Shown here: positions 1-5,905 of the stretch, piece by piece
How the letters are laid out: every line of letters starts with the position of its first letter
Numbering within the stretch: position 1 is the first letter of the stretch
From: Calditrichota bacterium
GTDB taxonomy: Bacteria; Calditrichota; Calditrichia; RBG-13-44-9
NCBI GenBank assembly: GCA_016934605.1
Contig: JAFGSO010000524.1
Coordinates: 1 to 8,566, forward strand
Length of the DNA: 8,566 nt
Direction: 5' to 3'
Translations under genes and position numbers: made by a program
Notes under the pieces: model-generated
Told to the model about the DNA's origin: nothing
The model's input: only the letters and a program-made list of their open reading frames with translations
Database searches by the model: none

Positions 1-339
1 GATCCAGATCACATCCATCAGAAAGAGATCGGGATCCGGCTGTCTGGCTTCCAGGGATATCACCAGTCCCTGACGGCGCTGATCGGAATCCGTGGGTTGA
101 CGTACCAGCCGAATATTCTCACCGGAACCTTGCTCAAAATCTGAGATCAATTTTTCCCAGAAATTTACTTCCTGCGGAGCTCCGCCAATCCATATGGTTA
201 AATTCTCTTCCTTCGAGGTACATCCGGAAGTTACAACCAGCAGAGATACCAGGAACAAAAACAAAAAAGAATAAAACGTTATACATTTATTTTTATTCAC
301 GTCCAAAATGAATTTTTTGGCTATGGTGTTCTTGATCAT
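1..339 (-). CDS. Extracellular solute-binding lipoprotein of a sugar ABC transporter, family 1 type (3' part outside window)
   Basis: Only the first 113 codons are present; the frame is open to the window edge. Residues 1-40 form a basic n-region, a hydrophobic core (SFLFLFLVSLLVV) and a lipobox-like VTSGC, so the product is probably a periplasm-facing lipoprotein with lipidation at Cys40. The mature start (TIWIGGAPQEVNFWEKLISDFE) and the segment TDSDQRRQGL...PDLFLMDVIWI match the pattern of MalE/trehalose-type binding proteins, where a conserved Q-R stretch precedes a D-V-x-x-x-D-V-I-W strand. It would capture sugars for an ABC importer whose permeases should lie downstream. The chosen ATG (339-337) overlaps the ligA stop as ATGA, with GAAGAAG at 350-344 as ribosome-binding site, so translation is probably coupled. 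An in-frame GTG at 300 would give a more usual 27-residue signal peptide and cannot be excluded. The substrate is unknown. Confidence 0.82.
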   Translation of the reverse strand, partial: MIKNTIAKKFILDVNKNKCITFYSFLFLFLVSLLVVTSGCTSKEENLTIWIGGAPQEVNFWEKLISDFEQGSGENIRLVRQPTDSDQRRQGLVISLEARQPDPDLFLMDVIWI

Positions 340-2399
340 TCAACTTCTTCAATCATTTTTTGAAAATCCTTCTCTTTCAGAATTTTTACATTTTCTTTTT
401 TCGCATCGTCCAATTTAGAACCTGGATTCTCTCCCACCACTAAATAATCCGTATTTCCACTCACGCTGGAAGTTGCCCTGGCTCCCAGGGATTCCACCAG
501 ATCTTTGGCTTCACTCCGTGAATAATGGTCAAGCTCTCCGGTGAAAACAAAAGTCTTGCCTTCCAGGGGAATTTTTTCCCGGCCTTTAGTGGATTTGACT
601 GAAACACCGGCATCCAGCAGATTATCGATCATCTCCTGGTTCACATCTTCCGCAAAAAAGTCATGAACTGTTTCGGCGATTTCCGGGCCTATTTCAGAGA
701 CCGCAACCAGATCGTCATAATGCGCTTTTCGAATTTTATCCAGTGTATGGAATTTACGGGCCAGAACCCTGGCAATATGACGACCCACATGACGGATACC
801 CAGAGCATAGAGAAATCGATCCAGCTCCGGTTTCTTCGATTCCTGGATAGCATCATATAATTTTGAAGCGGATTTTTCTGCAAATCCTTCCAGTTCTTTG
901 ATATCTTTTTTCGAGAGGTGATAGAGATCCGGCAGATTTTTCAGCATTCCACGTTTAACCATTCGATCAACAATTTTATCACCCAGGTTTTCAATATTCA
1001 TGGCCTCCCGGGAGGCATAATGCTGAATCCGGTTCTTCAACTGGGCCGGACAGGAAAGACCCGCAGGACAGAAATAATACGCTCCTTCATTGACAACCTC
1101 TGTTCCGCATACCGGGCACTCATCCGGCATGGTAAATTTTGGTCCCCTTTTCTTTCCACCCGATTTAACGCGCTCCACTACTTCCGGTATCACATCTCCT
1201 GCTCGAATAATCCGAACTTTGTCTCCGCGTCGAACATCCTTTTCATGAACTTCCTCTTCATTGTGGAGCGTAGCCCGGCTCACCGTAACACCTCCAACAT
1301 CCACCGGATCCAGCAAGGCAACCGGTGTCAGCATTCCGGTACGGCCAACCTGAACGACTATCTCCCTCAGAATGGTTACCTCCTTTTTCGGCTCAAATTT
1401 CCAGGCCATAGCCCAGCGTGGGTTACGTTGCCGCTTTCCCAGTTCTTGCCGCAGTTCCCGGTTGTCCAGTTTGATGACGATACCGTCGATCTCAAAATCC
1501 ATACCATCACGCTGTTCTGCCAATTTTTCACGATATTTTTTTACTTCATCAAATGAATCGCACTTTTTATTTAACGGACTGGTTTTTAATCCCCATTCAG
1601 GAAACTTTTTCAGTACATCCCAATGACTTTGAATTTCAATTCCTTCCATTTTGAGAATTTCATAGAAGAATATATCCAGTGGTTTGTCTGCTACCTTGCG
1701 GGAGTCCAGTTGGCGGATGATTCCTGCGGCCGCATTACGGGGATTTGCAAAGGCGTTCTCTCCCTTTTCAACGCGTTCCTTGTTCATTTTCTGAAATCCG
1801 CTCCTGGACATGATGACTTCACCACGCACAGCCAAATAATCCGGGAGATCATTCTTCTGTAGCTGTAGAGGCACCGAACCAATAGTTTTTAGATTTTCAG
1901 AAATATCTTCACCGGTAGTGCCGTCACCCCGGGTGGCCCCATATGAAAATTTTCCGTTTTCATAAACCAGCTCAACTGAGAGTCCATCAAATTTAGGCTC
2001 TACTATATAGGTGACATCTGATTTATTCACATGTTTATGGATATAATCATCAAAATTTTTTATTTTATTTTCTTCCAGTGCAGAATCCAGGCTCAGCATG
2101 GTTTCGGTGTGCTGTACTTTTTTAAACTCATCTACCGGAGGTGCCCCTACCCTGCGAGTCGGTGAATCAGGGGTTTGTAATTCCGGAAATGAATCTTCCA
2201 GTTCCTGCAATCTCGCAAATAATTTGTCATAGGCACGGTCTGAGATAACAGGGTCATTTTTGACATAATATCGATAATTATGGAATTCCAGTGCTTCCCG
2301 AAGTTGTTCTGCCTGTTCCTTAGCTTCCTTCGGGGAAAGTTTTGAAGTATTTTTGAATTTGGTGGACGGATTTTTCTTAAATGGATTTTTTTTTGCCAT
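336..2399 (-). CDS. ligA: NAD(+)-dependent DNA ligase LigA
   Basis: Seals 3'-OH/5'-phosphate nicks using NAD+, in Okazaki-fragment joining and repair. From the ATG at 2399 the protein has 687 residues, close to the family's usual ~670. All domains are visible: domain Ia with the NMN-contacting pattern YRYY...SDRAYD (residues 43-58); adenylation domain with KFDG (136-139, nucleophile Lys136), DGIVIK (305-310) and the WKF lysine (~334); OB fold; a zinc finger with Cys428, 431, 444 and 450; a helix-hairpin-helix region (~470-585, including ALGIRHVG); and a C-terminal BRCT domain (~609-687, LEGKTFVFTGEL). A basic extension of about 22 residues (AKKNPFKKNP...) precedes domain Ia. The frame also reaches a TTG at 2444, but the ATG has GGAA at 2410-2407 with 7-nt spacing and fits the family better. 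A 178-223 bp AT-rich gap separates it from polX. Its last codons overlap the next gene. Confidence 0.97.
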   Translation of the reverse strand: MAKKNPFKKNPSTKFKNTSKLSPKEAKEQAEQLREALEFHNYRYYVKNDPVISDRAYDKLFARLQELEDSFPELQTPDSPTRRVGAPPVDEFKKVQHTETMLSLDSALEENKIKNFDDYIHKHVNKSDVTYIVEPKFDGLSVELVYENGKFSYGATRGDGTTGEDISENLKTIGSVPLQLQKNDLPDYLAVRGEVIMSRSGFQKMNKERVEKGENAFANPRNAAAGIIRQLDSRKVADKPLDIFFYEILKMEGIEIQSHWDVLKKFPEWGLKTSPLNKKCDSFDEVKKYREKLAEQRDGMDFEIDGIVIKLDNRELRQELGKRQRNPRWAMAWKFEPKKEVTILREIVVQVGRTGMLTPVALLDPVDVGGVTVSRATLHNEEEVHEKDVRRGDKVRIIRAGDVIPEVVERVKSGGKKRGPKFTMPDECPVCGTEVVNEGAYYFCPAGLSCPAQLKNRIQHYASREAMNIENLGDKIVDRMVKRGMLKNLPDLYHLSKKDIKELEGFAEKSASKLYDAIQESKKPELDRFLYALGIRHVGRHIARVLARKFHTLDKIRKAHYDDLVAVSEIGPEIAETVHDFFAEDVNQEMIDNLLDAGVSVKSTKGREKIPLEGKTFVFTGELDHYSRSEAKDLVESLGARATSSVSGNTDYLVVGENPGSKLDDAKKENVKILKEKDFQKMIEEVE

Positions 2400-2493
2400 A
2401 GTTAAGTTCCAACCTGGATCGTGAGTTAACCCGGGTTGTATCAAAAGTCAAATTATGAGAAATAAAATACAATAATATGAATATTCAAATTCG

Positions 2494-2546
2494 AAAAAAC
2501 TATCCCCCTTCTTCCCATCCCTTTAAAACGTAAGGTATTGGGGGAT
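2494..2546 (-). terminator. Possible intrinsic terminator after polX
   Basis: Read on the minus strand, ATCCCCC (2546-2540) can pair perfectly with GGGGGAT (2508-2502). Two bases later comes a run of six T (2499-2494). The 31-nt loop is long, but inside it CCTT and AAGG can form a small nested stem. GC-rich stem plus T-run is the layout of a Rho-independent terminator. It would end the coiled-coil/hsp20/polX unit and leave ligA to its own promoter in the very AT-rich DNA at about 2400-2495. No clean -35/-10 pair could be assigned there. The large loop keeps confidence low. Confidence 0.35.
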
Positions 2547-2622
2547 GAATTAATAAGTTTTTTCTGAAAAACGATATTTATATTTATACATATTTTTTAA
2601 CTTTTGATACCGCCCCAGGTTT

Positions 2623-4350
2623 CTAGTTTCTTTGGACCAGTTTGAGTAAAGACTTATATGGACGGGTATTCAGGACGTCATCCGGTTCAAGCCATCCTCG
2701 TCTACCCTGGTAAATACCGAATCGCATGAAATTCAAATCGGAAATCGAATGTGCATCCGTGGAGATGGCCACTTTTACTCCAATTTCCCTCGCCATACGG
2801 CAATAGGTGTCAGAAATATCAAGACGATCCGGCTGAGCATTCAGTTCGATAAAACATCCATTATTAACCATTTCTTTCATAATTTCTTCCAGATCTATTT
2901 CATAAGGCTCCCGCTCTCCGATAATGCGTCCGGTAGGATGCGCCAGAATATGAAAAAAAGGATTCTCCATAGCTTTCAAAACGCGCTTTGTCTGCTTCTT
3001 GCGAGACATATCTCTATGATAATGAACAGCACATACTACAACCTCTAACTCTGATAGTATGCTGTTAGGTAAATCCAGTGAACCATCTTCCAATATATCC
3101 ACTTCCATGGATTTAATGATCCGGAAATTTTTGTAATTTTTATTGACCTTCTCAACTTTTTCAATCTGTTTCTCAACACGCTTCTCATCCAGACCGCCGG
3201 CCATCGCCACACGTTTGGAATGATCCGTAACCGCCAGATATTCATATCCAAGGTCTTTTGCTGCTTCAGCCATTTCTTCCATGCTAAATTTGCCGTCGCT
3301 CTCTTTCGTGTGGGATTGAAGATCTCCATTTAGATCAGAAAGTTCAATCAGATCTGGCAGATTATTTTGCACAGCAGCTTCAATTTCTCCGTTATTTTCA
3401 CGTAATTCAGGCTCAATGTAGGTTAAATTGACACTATGGTAGACTTCTTCTTCTGTCTTGCCGGCAACCCGTTCGTCGTTTTTAAAAACTCCATATTCAT
3501 TGATCTTTAGATCATCCTTCTGTCCTCTTTTACGGATGGCAATATTGTGAGCCTTTGAACCGGTAAAATAAACCAAAGCTGCACCATAACTGACCTGTTG
3601 AACAACCCGAAGATCCACCTGCAGTCCGGTTCGGAGTATCACAGAGGACTTTGTCTTACCCTTTGCGATAATTTCCTTAACATCCTCGTATGTAACAAAT
3701 CGGTCCATAATATTTGAACCTCTTTTACAGGTTGCGAGAACATCAATATCTCCAACGGTTTCTTTACATCTGCGGAAACTGCCGGCAACCTGCAATTTTT
3801 TAAGACCTTTGGTTTCCTGAAGATAATCCAGCAGTGGTTGAATTACTCGTTCTGCTTTCACCAGACGTGTGCGATGAGCTTTCCCGCGTTTTCTTATACG
3901 TTGCGCTTCTTCCAGGATTTTTTGCTGAGTCTTTTGACCAAATCCTTCCAGGTCACTTATTTTCCCGCCTTTAGCCATCTCTTCCAATTCTTTGATATTC
4001 CTTACACCGAGATTTTCGTACAGTGCCTTTACCCGCTTTGGACCGATAGTAGACATTTTCATCATTTGTAATAAACCGGGGGGCATTTCCTTTTCGAGTT
4101 CTTCGAGCTGTTTCAAAGTGCCGGTTTCTACTATCTCCTTAATTTTACCGGCCAGATCCTTCCCGATCCCGGACAACCTGGTGAGATCTTCATCCTTCTC
4201 TACCAGTCCGGCTACATTCTTGGACAGGCTGGTTACTGTGCGGGCAGCATTTCGATAGGCACGAATCCGGAACTGATTTTTATCCTGAATATCCAGAAAA
4301 TCCGCGACCCTGTTAAAAATGTCAGCGATATCCGAATTGTGGATCGGCAT
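2623..4350 (-). CDS. polX: DNA polymerase/3'-5' exonuclease PolX (family X polymerase with PHP domain)
   Basis: Bacterial PolX fills short gaps and, through its PHP domain, removes 3' ends in base-excision and break repair. The 575-residue length is typical. Visible in order: an N-terminal 8-kDa-like helical domain (NSDIADIFNRVADFLDI, 5-21) with helix-hairpin-helix repeats (LSGIGKDLAGKI, 59-70; TIGPKRVKAL, 101-110; LEGFGQKTQQKI, 134-145); the polymerase palm with GSFRRCKETVGDIDVL (190-205; metal-binding Asp201 and Asp203) and the third carboxylate Asp246 in QVDLRVV; FTGSKAHN (262-269); then the PHP domain from ~340 with GDLQSHT, VTDHS (374-378), MEVDIL (415-420), HILAHPTGR (467-475), ELNAQPDRLD (502-511) and STDAHS (530-535). 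The ATG has GAAAGG (4362-4357) at 6-nt spacing. It starts 20 bp after hsp20, so it is almost certainly in that operon. The first PHP histidine is Gln345 here, a variant I recall from other PolX proteins. Confidence 0.96.
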   Translation of the reverse strand: MPIHNSDIADIFNRVADFLDIQDKNQFRIRAYRNAARTVTSLSKNVAGLVEKDEDLTRLSGIGKDLAGKIKEIVETGTLKQLEELEKEMPPGLLQMMKMSTIGPKRVKALYENLGVRNIKELEEMAKGGKISDLEGFGQKTQQKILEEAQRIRKRGKAHRTRLVKAERVIQPLLDYLQETKGLKKLQVAGSFRRCKETVGDIDVLATCKRGSNIMDRFVTYEDVKEIIAKGKTKSSVILRTGLQVDLRVVQQVSYGAALVYFTGSKAHNIAIRKRGQKDDLKINEYGVFKNDERVAGKTEEEVYHSVNLTYIEPELRENNGEIEAAVQNNLPDLIELSDLNGDLQSHTKESDGKFSMEEMAEAAKDLGYEYLAVTDHSKRVAMAGGLDEKRVEKQIEKVEKVNKNYKNFRIIKSMEVDILEDGSLDLPNSILSELEVVVCAVHYHRDMSRKKQTKRVLKAMENPFFHILAHPTGRIIGEREPYEIDLEEIMKEMVNNGCFIELNAQPDRLDISDTYCRMAREIGVKVAISTDAHSISDLNFMRFGIYQGRRGWLEPDDVLNTRPYKSLLKLVQRN

Positions 4351-4370
4351 GAATAACCTTTCTTACTCGA

Positions 4371-4808
4371 TTATAAAATTTCAATGTTTCTTGGCTCTTT
4401 TTTGTCCTTTTTAGGTAATTTCAGGTGAAGAACCCCTTCCTCCAGTTTGGCTTCTGCTTTAGTTGCATCCACACTTTCCGGTAATCCGATTTTCCGGTCC
4501 AATCTGGTGAACTGACGTTCGGTCAGATATTCTCTGGTACGGCCTTCTGCTTTCTTACGCTCAGCTTTGATTCGCAATACGTCATTATGAACACTCACAT
4601 CTATTTCATCTTTAATAAAACCTGGAATTTCCGCTTCTACAATTATCGCATCCTTTTCTTCATACATGTCCACCGGATACGAACTTCCCGGTTCTGTTTC
4701 CAGGGGTCCCTCTCTCCATAATCTGTCCAGATCTCTTTCAAAATCCTCGGGTAATACAAAAAAGGGACTGATCCATGAACGTCTTCTTCTTCTCTCAGGT
4801 TGTAACAT
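4371..4808 (-). CDS. Small heat-shock protein, Hsp20/alpha-crystallin family
   Basis: ATP-independent cytoplasmic holdase that binds unfolding proteins until ATP-driven chaperones refold them. The 145 residues follow the family plan: a short N-terminal arm, then the alpha-crystallin domain from about residue 44 (YPVDMYEEKDAIIVEAEIPG) with the signature GVLHLKLPK (125-133), and the C-terminal I-x-I oligomerisation motif (IEI, 142-144). The arm opens with five consecutive arginines (residues 6-10) before aromatic/hydrophobic SWISPFF, which is more basic than usual. The ribosome-binding site is nearly ideal (AAAGGAG, 7-nt spacing). It lies 58 bp after the coiled-coil gene and 20 bp before polX, consistent with one stress-responsive transcript. 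No CIRCE element was seen upstream of the operon. Confidence 0.95.
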   Translation of the reverse strand: MLQPERRRRRSWISPFFVLPEDFERDLDRLWREGPLETEPGSSYPVDMYEEKDAIIVEAEIPGFIKDEIDVSVHNDVLRIKAERKKAEGRTREYLTERQFTRLDRKIGLPESVDATKAEAKLEEGVLHLKLPKKDKKEPRNIEIL

Positions 4809-4815
4809 AATTTTT

Positions 4816-4822
4816 CTCCTTT
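4816..4822 (-). promoter_or_regulatory. Strong ribosome-binding site of hsp20
   Basis: AAAGGAG on the minus strand, 7 nt before the ATG at 4808. The same motif precedes the FecR-like gene and the DUF4097-type gene. The organism therefore uses classical Shine-Dalgarno initiation, which helps choose starts across the window. Confidence 0.85.
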
Positions 4823-4866
4823 GTTTTTATTGAAGAGTTAAAGGAATGAATCAAATACATAAATCA

Positions 4867-5163
4867 TCACTTTTGTGATTCACGAACTCGCTCTGCCAGA
4901 TTTTCAACGGAATCCATAAACTCCTCCAGAGCACCGGCCATCAAATCATTCATCATCTGCCAGATGTTGCCTACTTCTTTTTCATGATGTTTAAATTCGG
5001 ACTGGAATTCCTGTTGTTTTTTACGAAGCCTGCGAATTTCATTTTTAATTCCTTCCCTGGTTTTGGGGTCATCAGCAATTTCCTCCAGCTCCTTCAGCTT
5101 TTTTCGCGCTTGTTCAAAACGCTTTTCCATATCAGTTTCAAAAGTTTTTCGTTTCATAACCAT
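4867..5163 (-). CDS. Small charged, probably coiled-coil protein of unknown function
   Basis: I do not recognise the family. The 98 residues are almost entirely charged or helix-forming, with no cysteine, no signal peptide and no membrane segment. Two long helices are likely: ~8-62 (FEQARKKLKELEEIADDP, then EGIKNEIRRLRKKQQEFQSEF) with heptad-like spacing of Leu/Ile/Phe, and ~63-96 (VGNIWQMMNDLMAGALEEFMDSVENLAERV), which is more amphipathic. This resembles small stress-associated or scaffold-like helical proteins. The start ATG at 5163 has GGAAGGA (5177-5171) at 7-nt spacing; a second ATG two codons in is possible. As the first gene of the unit with hsp20 and polX, it may act with the chaperone or in the same stress response. 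That is inference from position only. Confidence 0.8.
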   Translation of the reverse strand: MVMKRKTFETDMEKRFEQARKKLKELEEIADDPKTREGIKNEIRRLRKKQQEFQSEFKHHEKEVGNIWQMMNDLMAGALEEFMDSVENLAERVRESQK

Positions 5164-5203
5164 CCGGGAATCCTTCCAAATTTAAATGCGAGAGATTTAT
5201 CGT

Positions 5204-5219
5204 GATTTTTATAAAAATC
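5204..5219. promoter_or_regulatory. Perfect 16-bp AT-rich palindrome upstream of the coiled-coil/hsp20/polX operon
   Basis: GATTTTTATAAAAATC is its own reverse complement, and its near edge is 40 bp before the ATG at 5163. It could be an operator for a dimeric regulator, or a 6-bp stem with a 4-nt loop in the mRNA leader. AT-rich DNA can produce short palindromes by chance, but 16 perfect bases is notable. It does not resemble CIRCE. Confidence 0.4.
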
Positions 5220-5530
5220 CACATAATTCAGGGAATTTTCCTATTTTTAAGTTAGATTAGATATTTCTCCGACAGGTGAGTTACAGTTATTATAGATTCA
5301 ATATCAATGCCATAATCATTGTCTGTTTATATAAGTGTAATAAAATCAGTATACTAACGATTTTCAAAAAGCTTTATATATAACGAGCAAAACAGACATG
5401 CATCTTCACTTTACCCTTTTTGTACCAAAACAACACACCCGAATAACAGGCAAATGAAATAAATGTAAATTTACGGTACATGGCCTGTCCTTAGGGGGAT
5501 ATATCGTGCAAAAAAGGTACGGAGAGGAAG

Positions 5531-5565
5531 GAATATGGAATATGGTATAAGGTATAAGGTATATG
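5531..5565. repeat. Heptameric tandem repeat (5 units)
   Basis: Five consecutive 7-bp units can be read on the plus strand from 5531: two GAATATG, two GTATAAG and one GTATATG, followed by a GC-richer GGTACGG. The consensus is G-W-A-T-A-W-G. Heptanucleotide tandem repeats of this size are known in other bacteria (for example the STRR elements of cyanobacteria), but I cannot assign this one to a named family. Confidence 0.7.
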
Positions 5566-5590
5566 GGTACGGTGCAAGGATTCAGGTTCG

Positions 5591-5623
5591 GGAAGCAGGG
5601 GTCAGCTCCCCGCAACTCCTTCC
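5591..5623. repeat. GC-rich imperfect hairpin
   Basis: GGAAG (5591-5595) can pair with CTTCC (5619-5623), and inside it GGGG (5598-5601) with CCCC (5608-5611) around TCAGCT (5602-5607). The two stems are separated by unpaired bases on both sides. It stands out as GC-rich in AT-rich surroundings. Neither strand has a T-run after it, so it does not look like an intrinsic terminator. It could be a structured RNA or a repeat-element end. Confidence 0.45.
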
Positions 5624-5637
5624 TGATCTGTGGTCCG

Positions 5638-5692
5638 GCACTTAAATAACAGAATAATCGATATATGGAAAAATTGTAATTCGTTTAAGTGC
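5638..5692. repeat. 9-bp perfect inverted repeat with 37-bp spacer
   Basis: GCACTTAAA (5638-5646) and TTTAAGTGC (5684-5692) are exact reverse complements. The AT-rich spacer contains ATCGATAT. The repeat begins 14 bp after the GC-rich hairpin, and the two may belong to one structured element. No T-run follows on either strand. Confidence 0.5.
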
Positions 5693-5835
5693 AGTACTAC
5701 TTTCTATATTTACTTAATCCTCCTACCATCGCTTCAGTTTGGACGATTTGGAAGCCGGACATTTTGTACTGGTGAAAGGGATTTAATACTTTTTGGTTAT
5801 TTCAAACTGTTACCCGAGCTTGACCTTTCCCTCAC

Positions 5836-5875
5836 CATATACCCTTATTTCCCTATACCCCCTGATACCATATAT
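5836..5875. repeat. Degenerate heptamer-like block, inverted relative to 5531-5565
   Basis: Read on the minus strand, this stretch contains GGTATC, GGTATAG, GAAATAAG and GGTATATGG. The motif vocabulary matches the array at 5531-5565, but here it is on the opposite strand and with imperfect spacing. The two blocks bracket about 270 bp that include the hairpin and the 9-bp inverted repeat. Confidence 0.4.
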
Positions 5876-5905
5876 CTCCTCTATCCTGGCACTTTATTCC
5901 TTGCT

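Larger units (their letters stand above)
5164..5905. other. 742-bp repeat-rich intergenic region
   Basis: No convincing gene lies here. Open frames at 5406-5615 (minus) and 5630-5920 (plus) have low-complexity or aromatic/proline-rich products created by the repeats, and neither has a Shine-Dalgarno sequence. The part nearest the coiled-coil gene (5164-5400) is AT-rich and must hold the promoter of the stress/repair operon. A TATAAT occurs on the minus strand at 5294-5289, 125 bp before the start codon, but no good -35 hexamer sits 16-18 bp upstream of it. The part from 5519 to 5880 holds heptameric repeats and inverted repeats, listed separately. A 10-bp direct repeat CCTGATACCA occurs at 5861-5870 and 5916-5925, the second copy lying in the last codons of the lipoprotein gene. 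No tRNA-like or clear intrinsic terminator structure was found. Confidence 0.7.

Noticed and set aside
918..1556. 212-residue plus-strand open frame
   Set aside because: It lies entirely antisense to ligA, whose domains and motifs are all intact. The product resembles nothing and has no Shine-Dalgarno sequence. It is a shadow frame.
2400..2444. TTG start extending LigA by 15 residues
   Set aside because: The ATG at 2399 has a suitable GGAA site and already gives a slightly long LigA. The extension has no family support.
2557..2572. GTTTTT/AAAAAC hairpin after polX
   Set aside because: AT-only stem apart from one pair; likely composition-driven in this AT-rich gap.
5280..5340. Sigma-70 or sigma-54 promoter near TATAAT (5294-5289, minus)
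   Set aside because: TATAAT is perfect but no -35 hexamer fits at 16-18 bp. A TGGCAT...TTGAA pattern nearby lacks the essential GC of a sigma-54 -12 element.
5406..5615. 69-residue minus-strand frame
   Set aside because: Its Pro/Tyr/Ile-rich product arises from the heptamer repeats, with no ribosome-binding site.
5724..5786. Plus-strand 20-codon stretch resembling a protein C-terminus (FSLDDLEAGHFVLVKG, then TAA)
   Set aside because: It looks protein-like and could be a pseudogene remnant, but the frame is closed just upstream and the opposite strand gives an equally protein-like short frame. Too short to call.
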